Origin: a bacterium
Lineage (GTDB): Bacteria > Latescibacterota > UBA2968
Reading direction: 5' to 3'
Assembly: GCA_027296045.1 (NCBI GenBank)
Contig: JAPUJS010000233.1
Coordinates: 1 to 8,326 of the forward strand
Length of the DNA: 8,326 nt
The notes beneath the pieces are model-generated. The model did no database searches. It was not told the DNA's origin and saw only the letters and a program-made list of their open reading frames with translations. The translations under genes and the position numbers were made by a program. Positions 1 to 6,761 of the stretch are shown here, piece by piece (the stretch's first letter is position 1; each line of letters starts with the position of its first letter).

Positions 1-54
1 GACAGCGACAACACCTTTGTCGAAACCTGGTCGGTAGACGCGCGAGGGCATTGA
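1..54 (+). CDS. 3' end of an unidentified upstream gene (partial)
   Basis: Reading frame 1 is open from the window edge to a TGA at 52-54 and gives the 17-residue tail DSDNTFVETWSVDARGH. This is too short to assign to a family, so no function is proposed. The evidence that it is a real gene end is indirect. The frame closes one base before the ATG of the aminotransferase, and the GAGGG ribosome site of that gene (44-48) lies inside this tail, which is the usual arrangement of two co-transcribed, possibly translationally coupled genes. A chance open frame of 17 codons remains possible. Confidence 0.5.
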   Translation, partial: DSDNTFVETWSVDARGH

Positions 55-55
55 G

Positions 56-1189
56 ATGCCCAAACCCAGACTCTTCGCCCCAGGGCCCACCCCCATCCCG
101 CCCCGGGTCCAGGCCGCAATGGCAGGCCCCATTGTCTACCACCGCGGCCCCGACTTCCCGGACCTGCTCCAGGGGGTTGTCCGGGGTCTCAAAGCCACCT
201 TCCCCACCCCACACGACTGCTTCGTCCTGTCCAGTTCGGGGTCGGGCGCAATGGAAGCCGCCCTGGTCAATATTTGTTCTCCAGACGATCCCGTCGTGGT
301 CGTCCAGGCCGGCCAGTTCGGTGCCAAATGGACCGCCCTTTGCAAAGCCTATGGCCTTCCGACAGACATCATCGACCTGCCCTGGGGCAACGCCTTCGAT
401 CCAAAAGCGGTTGCCGATCGCGTCCGGCCAGAAACGAGGGCCGTCTTCGTCACACAAAGCGAGACCTCTACCGGTGTGCTGCACGACGTGGAAGCCCTCG
501 GCAAAGAATTGACCAACACCGATGTCCTCCTGGTCGTCGACGGCGTGTCCAGTGTGGTCGCCCACCCCCTCCCCACTGCCGAATGGGGCGTTGACATGGC
601 AGTCACCGCCTCCCAAAAAGGCCTGATGGTCCCTCCCGGTATCGGCATCATCACCGTCAGCCCCAAAGCCTGGGAGGCGGTCGAAAGGGCAAGGCTCCCT
701 CGATTTTATTTCGACCTCAACACCTACAAAGACGCCTTCCAGGAAGGACGCGGACCGGCCACATTGCCCGTCACCCTCCTGAGGGGCTTAAAAATCGCCC
801 TGGACATGATTGCAGAAGAAGGCCTCGAAGCGGTTTGGAACCGACACGCCCGACACGCAGAAGCCGTCCGGCAGGCAACTATTGCCCTGGGCCTGTCTGT
901 ATTTGCCGAATCTCCCTCCAACGTGCTCACGGCCATCTCCCTCCCCGAAGCCGTAGACGGCCTGGCCCTGATGGATCGCCTGCGTTCCCATCACGGCATC
1001 ACCGTCGGAGGCGGCCTGGCCCATTTGAGGGGCCGACTCATCCGCATCTCGAACCTGGGCTACGTCGATGATACCGACATACTGACCGTCCTGTCTGCTC
1101 TGGAACAAAGCCTCCGGGCCCTGAAATGGACGTTCCAACCAGGTGCAGGCGTCGGCGCTGCCGAAGGGGTGCTGGGTGCTGAGATTTAA
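56..1189 (+). CDS. Class V PLP-dependent aminotransferase (alanine-glyoxylate / serine-pyruvate / phosphoserine aminotransferase-like)
   Basis: A 377-residue cytosolic fold-type I aminotransferase, the usual length for class V enzymes. Visible landmarks are the N-terminal APGPTPIPP (8-16), the HRGPDF substrate loop (29-34), the small-residue phosphate-binding turn SSSGSGAME (59-67), ETSTG (136-140), the cofactor aspartate in VDGVSS (D162), the Schiff-base lysine in TASQKG (K188), and a C-terminal GRLIRIS (326-332) whose arginine would bind the substrate carboxylate. The start at 56 is supported by GAGGG seven bases upstream and by the conserved N-terminus. It follows the previous gene by one base and precedes serA, so a role as the glutamate:phosphohydroxypyruvate aminotransferase of serine synthesis is a reasonable inference. 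Alanine-glyoxylate or serine-pyruvate transamination cannot be excluded from sequence. The Gly/Ala-rich tail (about 362-375) looks unstructured. The family call is firm and the substrate is not. Confidence 0.9.
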   Translation: MPKPRLFAPGPTPIPPRVQAAMAGPIVYHRGPDFPDLLQGVVRGLKATFPTPHDCFVLSSSGSGAMEAALVNICSPDDPVVVVQAGQFGAKWTALCKAYGLPTDIIDLPWGNAFDPKAVADRVRPETRAVFVTQSETSTGVLHDVEALGKELTNTDVLLVVDGVSSVVAHPLPTAEWGVDMAVTASQKGLMVPPGIGIITVSPKAWEAVERARLPRFYFDLNTYKDAFQEGRGPATLPVTLLRGLKIALDMIAEEGLEAVWNRHARHAEAVRQATIALGLSVFAESPSNVLTAISLPEAVDGLALMDRLRSHHGITVGGGLAHLRGRLIRISNLGYVDDTDILTVLSALEQSLRALKWTFQPGAGVGAAEGVLGAEI

Positions 1190-1212
1190 TGATCAGAATT
1201 AGCGACGGTGGT

Positions 1213-1300
1213 AGGGGCCCTCACCCCGTCTTTGGATGCCTGAACGGCAGTCCAAAGACATCCCTCTCCCGTGACGGGAGAGGGCTTGGGCTCGGGCCCT
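1213..1300 (+). repeat. Folded inverted-repeat element in the aminotransferase-serA gap
   Basis: Three nested or adjacent complementary segments lie between the two genes. Arm one: 1228-1240 pairs with 1246-1259 (GTCTTTGGATGCC against its complement with one bulged G) around a five-base loop. Arm two: CCCTCTCCCG at 1262-1271 pairs perfectly with 1275-1284 around TGA. An outer stem can form between GGGCCC at 1215-1220 plus CCC at 1224-1226 and GGG at 1288-1290 plus GGGCCC at 1294-1299. Together they give a closed three-way junction, as RNA or extruded DNA. The CCCTCACCCC and CCCTCTCCC/GGGAGAGGG wording resembles dispersed intergenic palindromic repeats of many bacterial genomes (inference from memory). 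No second copy is in this window. It could alternatively be an mRNA-stabilising or attenuating structure between two operon genes. Confidence 0.6.
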
Positions 1301-1350
1301 GGGAAATTTTTTATACCCAGACACCACACTCACTTAGAAACCCATCATTC

Positions 1351-2934
1351 ATGTCCAAAGTACTCATCAGCGATACTCTTGCAGACGGCTGGCAGGACGT
1401 CTTTGACCAGGAACCAGATATCCAGGTCGACATCCACACCGGACTGTCCGAAGACGAATTGTGCGACCTGATCCCCGGCTACGAAGGCCTCATTGTTCGC
1501 AGCGCCACCCAGGTCACCCCCAAAATCATCGAAGCCGGATCCAACCTCCGGGTCATCGGCCGGGCGGGCGTGGGAGTAGACAACATCGATCTCGATGAAG
1601 CCACCAAACGCGGCATCGTTGTCATGTTTTCTCCCGACGGCAACACCATCTCCACGGCCGAACTCACCGTGGCCATGCTCCTGTCCCTGTCCCGAAACAT
1701 CCCCCAGGCAACCGCCTCGGTCAAAGCCCAGAAATGGGAACGAAGCCGCTACACGGGGGTCGAACTCCACGACAAAACCCTCGGGCTGATTGGCCTGGGC
1801 AGAGTCGGGTTGCAGGTCGCGCAGAGGGCCCGCGCCTTTCAGATGAAACTCCTCGGGATCGATCCGGGCGTCTCGGACGAACGGGCCCGACAATTCGACA
1901 TCGAGCTCGTCTCCTACGACGAAATTTTCGCAGAAGCCGACTACATCTCCCTCCACACCCCCCTCATCGAAAGCACCCGGAACCTCATCTGCGCCGAAAC
2001 CCTGGAAAAGTGCAAAGACGGCGTCCGAATCATCAACTGTGCCCGGGGCGGACTGATCGATGAAAAAGACCTGCTCGAAGCCATCGAATCCGGCAAAGTC
2101 GCCGGCGCGGCCCTCGACGTCTACGAGACCGAACCCCCGCCTAAAGACCACCCGCTCTTGCGCCGTCCCGAGGTCATCTGCACGCCGCACCTGGGTGCAG
2201 CCACCGTAGAGGCCCAGGAAAAAGTCGCCCGCCAGATCGCCGAGTCGGTCCGAGATGCCCTCCTGGACCGCCCCGTTCAAAACGCCATCAACCTGCCCTC
2301 GATCGACAGCGCCCATTTTGAAGAAATCAAGCCCTATTTGCTTCTGGCCGAGCGGGTCGGTGCCCTGCACACCCAATTGATGGGCGGCCATTTGCGCCGG
2401 ATTATCTGCCAGTATCAAGGCGTCATTCGCGAATATGCCACGGCCCCGCTCACCGCAGCTGTGCTCAAAGGCGTGATGGCAGCCACCACCGACGAACCCA
2501 TCACCCGCGTCAACGCCCGCATGTTTGCCGAACGACGGGGCATCAAGGTCGAAGAAAGCAAGAGCGAACACCAGGACTACAACAACCTCATCACCGTAGT
2601 CTGTGAAACCTCCGAAGAAACCACCTCCATCTCGGCCACCGTTTTTGGCAAACGCGACGCCCGCCTCATTCGCCTCGACGACATCGAAGTCAAAGCCAAG
2701 CTCGAAGGCCACATGATGGTGCTCAGCAACAAAGATGTGCCGGGCGTGGTGGGTCGCCTGGGCACCCTGCTCTCGGAGGCCAACATCAACATTGCCGACA
2801 TGGCGCTGGGCCGTAAAGATACAGGCGGCGAAGCCATTATGGTATTCAACATCGATGAGGCTGCCTCCGATGAAATGCTCCATCACATTGCAGAAGAAGA
2901 CTTCATTCACTGGGTCAAACAGGTAAAATTGTAA
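1351..2934 (+). CDS. serA: D-3-phosphoglycerate dehydrogenase, long form with ACT domain
   Basis: Oxidises 3-phosphoglycerate to 3-phosphohydroxypyruvate with NAD, the first step of phosphorylated serine synthesis. The product is 527 residues, the normal size for the long form. Order: N-terminal substrate-binding half with GRAGVGVDNID (70-80), Rossmann motif GLIGLGRVG (145-153), catalytic Arg in NCARGGLID (R232), Glu in DVYETEPP (E261) and His in CTPHLGAAT (H280), then an allosteric-substrate-binding region (about 320-450) and a C-terminal ACT domain beginning at MMVLSNKDVPGVVGRL (455-470). The ACT domain suggests feedback control by serine or another small ligand. I chose ATG 1351 because MSKVLISD is the typical family start. 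The frame is open back to an ATG at 1189, but that 54-codon stretch is the repeat element. The ribosome site before 1351 is weak. purA follows after ten bases. Confidence 0.96.
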   Translation: MSKVLISDTLADGWQDVFDQEPDIQVDIHTGLSEDELCDLIPGYEGLIVRSATQVTPKIIEAGSNLRVIGRAGVGVDNIDLDEATKRGIVVMFSPDGNTISTAELTVAMLLSLSRNIPQATASVKAQKWERSRYTGVELHDKTLGLIGLGRVGLQVAQRARAFQMKLLGIDPGVSDERARQFDIELVSYDEIFAEADYISLHTPLIESTRNLICAETLEKCKDGVRIINCARGGLIDEKDLLEAIESGKVAGAALDVYETEPPPKDHPLLRRPEVICTPHLGAATVEAQEKVARQIAESVRDALLDRPVQNAINLPSIDSAHFEEIKPYLLLAERVGALHTQLMGGHLRRIICQYQGVIREYATAPLTAAVLKGVMAATTDEPITRVNARMFAERRGIKVEESKSEHQDYNNLITVVCETSEETTSISATVFGKRDARLIRLDDIEVKAKLEGHMMVLSNKDVPGVVGRLGTLLSEANINIADMALGRKDTGGEAIMVFNIDEAASDEMLHHIAEEDFIHWVKQVKL

Positions 2935-2938
2935 GGAG
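2933..2938 (+). promoter_or_regulatory. Shine-Dalgarno of purA overlapping the serA stop codon
   Basis: AAGGAG begins inside the TAA stop of serA (2932-2934) and sits six bases before the purA ATG at 2945. Terminating ribosomes would be at the purA initiation site, so the pair is almost certainly on one transcript, with likely translational coupling. Confidence 0.8.
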
Positions 2939-2944
2939 TTCGTT

Positions 2945-4225
2945 ATGTCCGTTCGGATCGTCCTCGGCGCTCAGTGGGGCGACGAAGGCAAAGCCAAAAT
3001 AGTCGATTATCTCACCGCCGATTCCGACGTGGTCGTACGCTACCAGGGCGGTGCCAACGCCGGGCATACCATCAAAGCCGACGGCCTGGAATTTGTCTTC
3101 CACCTCATCCCGGCCGGCATCGTCCATTCCGACAAGACCTGTGTGATTGGCAACGGCGTGGTACTCGATCCCGATGCGTTGTTTGAAGAAATCGAAGACC
3201 TGGAATCCAAAGGGATCTCCGTGGAAGGCCGCCTCTTCATCTCTCCCAACACCCACCTCGTGATGCCCTACCACAAACGGCTGGAACAGGCCAACGAGGA
3301 AAAAATCGGAGATGCCGCCATTGGAACCACCCTGCGCGGCATCGGCCCGACCTACCAGGATAAAATCAACCGCTCCACAGGCATTCGCGTGGGCGACTTG
3401 CTCGACGCCGAAATCCTGCCCAAAAAAATCCGGACGAACCTGCGCGAGAAAAACGAAATCCTGCAAAAAATCTACGGCCAGGAGGGCCTGGACGAAGTAC
3501 CCATGATCGAGCAATATATGGCCCTTGGGGAACGCCTGGCCCCCTTTATCACAGACACGTCGGTCTATCTGAACGAAGCCATCGACGCCGGCAAAAGCGT
3601 GCTCTTCGAAGGCTCCCAGGGCACGCTCCTGGACATCGACCACGGCTCCTATCCCTATGTCACATCGTCCAATACCACCGCCGGCGGTGCTTGCACGGGT
3701 TCGGGCATTGGCCCCACCAAAATCGACGAAGTCATCGGCGTGGTCAAAGCCTACACCACCCGCGTGGGCAACGGCCCTTTCCCCACCGAACTGACCGGCG
3801 AAATGGGCGACCGCATTCGCGACATCGGTCAAGAATATGGCGCAACCACGGGCCGTCCCCGTCGCTGTGGATGGCTCGACCTGGTCATCGTGCGGATGGC
3901 GGTTCGCATCAACGGCCTGTCCTCCATTGCCGTCACCCGCCTGGACATCCTGGATGAACTCGAAGAGTTAAAAATCTGCACCCACTATTTGCGCGACGGC
4001 AAACGCGTCGAACACTTCCCCTCCGACCTCAAGGTGCTTTCCGAGTGCGAACCCGTCTACGAAACCCTGCCCGGCTGGCAAACCCCAACCGACCATATCC
4101 GCACCTATGCAGACCTGCCCGAAAAAGCCAGGAACTATCTCGACCGCATTACCGAACTCGCCAAAACCCCGATCTCCATTGTCTCTGTGGGTCCAGACCG
4201 CGACGAGACCATTCCGGTCGATTAA
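2945..4225 (+). CDS. purA: Adenylosuccinate synthetase
   Basis: Joins IMP and aspartate using GTP to form adenylosuccinate, the first committed step from IMP to AMP. The 426-residue length is typical. Signature segments: QWGDEGKAKIVD (10-21) with catalytic D13, GGANAGHT (35-42) with catalytic H41, FEGSQGTLLDIDHGSYPYVT (221-240), SSNTTAGG (241-248), KAYTTRVGNGPFPTEL (268-283) and the nucleotide-contacting TTGRPRRCGWLD (301-312). The phosphate loop reads GDEGKAK where the enterobacterial enzyme has GDEGKGK, so residue 17 is Ala rather than Gly; all other catalytic residues are present and I expect an active enzyme. The start is fixed by AAGGAG six bases upstream. It is the last gene of the + strand block, ended by the terminator at 4264-4291. 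Confidence 0.98.
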   Translation: MSVRIVLGAQWGDEGKAKIVDYLTADSDVVVRYQGGANAGHTIKADGLEFVFHLIPAGIVHSDKTCVIGNGVVLDPDALFEEIEDLESKGISVEGRLFISPNTHLVMPYHKRLEQANEEKIGDAAIGTTLRGIGPTYQDKINRSTGIRVGDLLDAEILPKKIRTNLREKNEILQKIYGQEGLDEVPMIEQYMALGERLAPFITDTSVYLNEAIDAGKSVLFEGSQGTLLDIDHGSYPYVTSSNTTAGGACTGSGIGPTKIDEVIGVVKAYTTRVGNGPFPTELTGEMGDRIRDIGQEYGATTGRPRRCGWLDLVIVRMAVRINGLSSIAVTRLDILDELEELKICTHYLRDGKRVEHFPSDLKVLSECEPVYETLPGWQTPTDHIRTYADLPEKARNYLDRITELAKTPISIVSVGPDRDETIPVD

Positions 4226-4263
4226 AAAGACCGGTTCAAACTGTGACCGAGCACACAAAAACC

Positions 4264-4291
4264 AAAAAGCCCCGAAAATTCGGGGCTTTTT
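4264..4291. terminator. Bidirectional rho-independent terminator between convergent genes
   Basis: A perfect 13-bp inverted repeat (4264-4276 against 4279-4291) has a GCCCCG/CGGGGC core. An A-tract lies on its left and a T-tract on its right, so either strand yields a GC hairpin followed by a U-run. It lies 38 bases after the purA stop and 110 bases beyond the stop of the convergent peptidase gene, so it can end transcription from both sides. The remaining gap, 4292-4401, holds nothing I recognise. Confidence 0.92.
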
Positions 4292-4401
4292 GGATCATTT
4301 GAGCAAAAGGCGCGATACCGTCCTGGTGGGCACTCTTTCGCAGTTGTTACCGCATTTACACTATCGTCCACCTGTGAAATTCCTTTAGCAGATTCGCTCC
4401 A

Positions 4402-5787
4402 TCACCGCTTTCTTCGATACAGCTTCTCCAGTTCCGCCTCCACCTTCACAATCTCCAAATTCGGTTCTTTCTTTGTAATTCTTTCCACCACCCGTTTAGA
4501 CCGCAACCTGGCCGGCCACTTTTCCGCACAGGCCACCCGAAGCAGCACCCGACACGCCACCGATGCCGCCTCCCGCAAGTTCGACAGCTTGATTTTGTCG
4601 AGCGTATCAAAAGCCGTATGCCCAAACCCCCTGCCCGAAAAAGTCGCCTCCACATCTCCCATACTGGCTGTGGGCACCCCGGCCTCAAAAAACGGGAAGT
4701 GATCCGAAAAGGCCGACAGCCTCTGCCCATAGGGCAAGTCGTAGGCCATCTGTTCCCGAGCGCCTTCAAAAAAATCATCCAGCACCGGCCAATGGTGCAT
4801 CACAATGCCTTTCCGTCCGGCCCCCCCGGCGGCGTCCATATTCAGCATCAACCGAATCTGTCCCATCTCTTCCAGATGCGCCTTCACATATTCCTTTGCC
4901 CCAATCAGTCCAATCTCCTCCGTCCCAAAAGCAATAAACCGAATTCCACAACCGATCCGATCGGCCGCATAGGCAGACAACACCCGGGCGGCCTCCAGAA
5001 TCGCCGCCATTCCCGACACCGGATCGTGCGCCCCCTGAGAAATATCGTGTCCGTCATAATGACACCCAATCACCGCCCATCGATCGGAGTTTCGATTTCC
5101 CGGCAACTCGCCCACCACATTCCACGACGTCCGCGTTCTCGTCCGATTCCGGGTCCTCAACTTCAGCCGCACCTTCCCCTTCCGCCGGACCAACCGCAAC
5201 AAATATTCCCCCCACTCCTTGGAGATCGAAATCCCCGGAATCAACGCCTCCCGATTGTTTGCAATACTCCCGGTTGCCGGACCCAGGCCCTCATAGTGGT
5301 TCATAAAAATAAACCCGATACCCCCTCCAAGCGCACTCCGAGCATATTTCTCCGACCGATGCACACTTCGCCCCAACCCCCGCCCCGGAAAACTCGTCGC
5401 CATCACAATCTTGCCTCTCAGCTTCCGAACTTCAAAATCCCCCGGCATTCCGTCTTTTACATCAATCAATTCTGCTTCCAATCTTGCCGAAGGACAATAG
5501 GGCAATGCAATACAGGGGATTTCGTGCTGGACCGGAGAGACGATCTCCAGAGTCGTCTCTCCCCGCGCCCAAGAAGCGTATTTGTAGGGCTCCATCCGCG
5601 CCTTCGACAACCCATATTCCTTATATTTATCCCGGAAAAACGTCGCCGCCTGTCGCTCCCCTGCCGTGCCTCCAAACCGCGACCCAAAATCGTCGCACAA
5701 GATCTCCATATTCTCCATTGCTTCCGAAGACGTATGGATATCGCCCACCATTTTTCGGTCCAATTCCAGAAACGGATTCTCAGCCAT
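4402..5787 (-). CDS. M28-family zinc metallopeptidase with PA-like insert
   Basis: A 461-residue aminopeptidase/carboxypeptidase-Q-like protein expected to hydrolyse peptides with two zinc ions. Metal-site motifs in order are GCHYDGHD (H243, with D245), AHDPVSG (D255), FGTEEIG (E290 catalytic, E291 ligand), LNMDAAG (D318) and GHTAFDTLDK (H390), all of the M28 type. SDHFPFFEAGVP (361-372) is the family's conserved segment before the last ligand. Residues about 85-205 form a protease-associated-domain-like insert (GKIVMATSF, GGGIGFIFMNH, IPGISISKEWGE). There is no signal peptide or membrane segment, unlike many exported M28 enzymes, so it is probably cytosolic. RTRNRTRTRT (211-220) precedes the peptidase core and is unusually basic. 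The start is set by AAGGAG seven bases upstream (5795-5800). Substrate is unknown. Confidence 0.9.
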   Translation of the reverse strand: MAENPFLELDRKMVGDIHTSSEAMENMEILCDDFGSRFGGTAGERQAATFFRDKYKEYGLSKARMEPYKYASWARGETTLEIVSPVQHEIPCIALPYCPSARLEAELIDVKDGMPGDFEVRKLRGKIVMATSFPGRGLGRSVHRSEKYARSALGGGIGFIFMNHYEGLGPATGSIANNREALIPGISISKEWGEYLLRLVRRKGKVRLKLRTRNRTRTRTSWNVVGELPGNRNSDRWAVIGCHYDGHDISQGAHDPVSGMAAILEAARVLSAYAADRIGCGIRFIAFGTEEIGLIGAKEYVKAHLEEMGQIRLMLNMDAAGGAGRKGIVMHHWPVLDDFFEGAREQMAYDLPYGQRLSAFSDHFPFFEAGVPTASMGDVEATFSGRGFGHTAFDTLDKIKLSNLREAASVACRVLLRVACAEKWPARLRSKRVVERITKKEPNLEIVKVEAELEKLYRRKR

Positions 5788-5815
5788 CTGAATTCTCCTT
5801 GTTTCATTCGCGCCT

Positions 5816-5844
5816 TTAACACAAGTTTATGGGGTCCCTATCAT
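5816..5844 (+). promoter_or_regulatory. Candidate sigma-70-type promoter of the MBL-fold hydrolase
   Basis: TTAACA (5816-5821) and TATCAT (5839-5844) lie 17 bases apart, each matching consensus at 5/6. The predicted start near 5851 gives a leader of about 42 bases. It is the best-scoring promoter-like pair I see in the window and lies in the correct place, directly before 5893. Its -10 box shares five bases with the - strand -10 box. Confidence 0.5.
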
Positions 5845-5868
5845 ACGCATTTCATCCCCTTTCGACAA
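5840..5868 (-). promoter_or_regulatory. Candidate sigma-70-type promoter of the M28 peptidase
   Basis: On the - strand TTGTCG (5863-5868) and TATGAT (5840-5845) are separated by exactly 17 bases, matching consensus at 4/6 and 5/6. The predicted start near 5833 would leave a leader of about 46 bases containing the AAGGAG ribosome site. The -10 box overlaps that of the opposing promoter. No experimental support; sigma specificity is assumed. Confidence 0.45.
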
Positions 5869-5892
5869 AAAGAAAACAGAGGTCCAAACAAA

Positions 5893-6666
5893 ATGCCTAC
5901 CACCATCACGTTCCTCGGCACCGCTTCCGTCACCCCCGAAGCCGGCCACGACACCGCCAGCTTTCTGATCAACAATCGCATCCTCGTCGACACCGGCTGG
6001 TATGCAGCCCTCAAAATGCTCGACTACGGCGTCTCTCCCCTCGACTTGGAATATCTCATCTTCACCCACTGCCACCACGACCATTACATCGGCCTGCCCC
6101 AACTCCTGTTTTACCTCCGAATGCGCAAACGCGACCGGCCCAATCGCCCCCCCTTAAAAATCATCGGACCCACCGAAGACGTGCAAAAAGTCGTCGACCG
6201 GGCCCGGCACTTCCTGCAAACCGACCGCTTCCCAGACGTAGGACACATCCCCGAAGTCTTCCCCCTCACACCAGGCGAAAGCCTGGAAACCGAAACTTTT
6301 CGCCTGGAAACCTGCGCAACAGTCCACGCCGTCCAGGGACTCTGCTACCGGTTCACCGACCAGACCACCGGATCCACCTTCGGCTTCACCGGTGACACGG
6401 CCTACCATCCCCCCATCGCAGAACATCTAAAAGGGTGCCCCTTCATCATCCACGAAGCCTCCCACGGGGCCAGCCAACCAGAAAATGCGCAGCAAACCGG
6501 CCACGCCAGCGCAACCGAAGCCGCCCGGATCGCCCACCAGGCCGGTGCCGAACAACTGGCCCTGGTCCACATGCGCATCGAAACCGCCGAGGAAGCAGTA
6601 AAAGCCGCACAAGAAATCTTCCCAAACACCTTCTGGCCTCAGGACGGACAAAGCCTAAGTATCTGA
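5893..6666 (+). CDS. Metallo-beta-lactamase-fold hydrolase, RNase Z-like
   Basis: A 257-residue dinuclear-zinc hydrolase. The core motif FTHCHHDHYIG supplies H59, H61, D63 and H64. H145, D168 (FTGDTAY) and H226 (LVHM) complete the metal set, and HEAS (187-190) plus HASATEAA (204-211) match the Glu/His pair and following helix of the tRNase Z/ElaC branch. The N-terminus ITFLGTASVTP is also typical. However, only 22 residues separate H145 from D168. Canonical bacterial RNase Z carries its tRNA-binding flexible arm there, so the arm seems absent. A phosphodiesterase or other esterase activity is therefore at least as likely as tRNA 3' processing. The frame is open upstream to 4618, but that part is antisense to the peptidase; ATG 5893 with AGAGG ten bases upstream and the family-like start is the real one. 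Cytosolic, no signal peptide. Confidence 0.88.
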   Translation: MPTTITFLGTASVTPEAGHDTASFLINNRILVDTGWYAALKMLDYGVSPLDLEYLIFTHCHHDHYIGLPQLLFYLRMRKRDRPNRPPLKIIGPTEDVQKVVDRARHFLQTDRFPDVGHIPEVFPLTPGESLETETFRLETCATVHAVQGLCYRFTDQTTGSTFGFTGDTAYHPPIAEHLKGCPFIIHEASHGASQPENAQQTGHASATEAARIAHQAGAEQLALVHMRIETAEEAVKAAQEIFPNTFWPQDGQSLSI

Positions 6667-6683
6667 ATTTCAACGAAAATACA

Positions 6684-6711
6684 TTGACGGAATCCCGAAG
6701 TTATTTATATT
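6684..6711 (+). promoter_or_regulatory. Candidate promoter of the pentapeptide-repeat gene
   Basis: TTGACG (6684-6689) and TATATT (6706-6711) are 16 bases apart, each 5/6 to the sigma-70 consensus, in a conspicuously AT-rich stretch between two GC-rich genes. A start near 6718 would give a leader of about 44 bases ending in the AGGAGG ribosome site. This suggests the gene is transcribed independently of the hydrolase, although no terminator separates them. Confidence 0.45.
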
Positions 6712-6748
6712 TCAACCATCATAATAAACCTGTGATCAGACCAATATC

Positions 6749-6754
6749 AGGAGG
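6749..6754 (+). promoter_or_regulatory. Strong Shine-Dalgarno fixing the pentapeptide gene start
   Basis: AGGAGG lies seven bases before ATG 6762, the strongest ribosome site in the window. It decides the start, because the same frame stays open back to 6435 through the hydrolase gene. Confidence 0.8.
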
Positions 6755-6761
6755 CACGTGG

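Noticed and set aside
1286..1316. TTGGGC and TTATAC as a serA promoter, or the T-run at 1307-1312 as a terminator tail
   Set aside because: The promoter spacing of 19 bases with a poor -35 is weak, and the T-run starts 22 bases after the perfect hairpin, too far for a standard intrinsic terminator.
1345..2910. 521-codon open frame antisense to serA
   Set aside because: The translation is Gly/Phe/Asp/Val-rich without family motifs, and serA on the other strand is unmistakable. C-ending codons avoid the trinucleotides that would be antisense stops, which explains the long opening.
2915..3832. 305-codon open frame antisense to purA
   Set aside because: Same codon-usage artefact; purA motifs cover the whole region on the + strand.
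4618..5892. 425-codon N-terminal extension of the MBL-fold hydrolase frame
   Set aside because: It lies antisense to the M28 peptidase, is Pro/Arg/His-rich, and the family N-terminus with a ribosome site begins at 5893.
6435..6761. N-terminal extension of the pentapeptide-repeat frame
   Set aside because: It overlaps the hydrolase gene in another frame and is replaced by AGGAGG followed by ATG at 6762.
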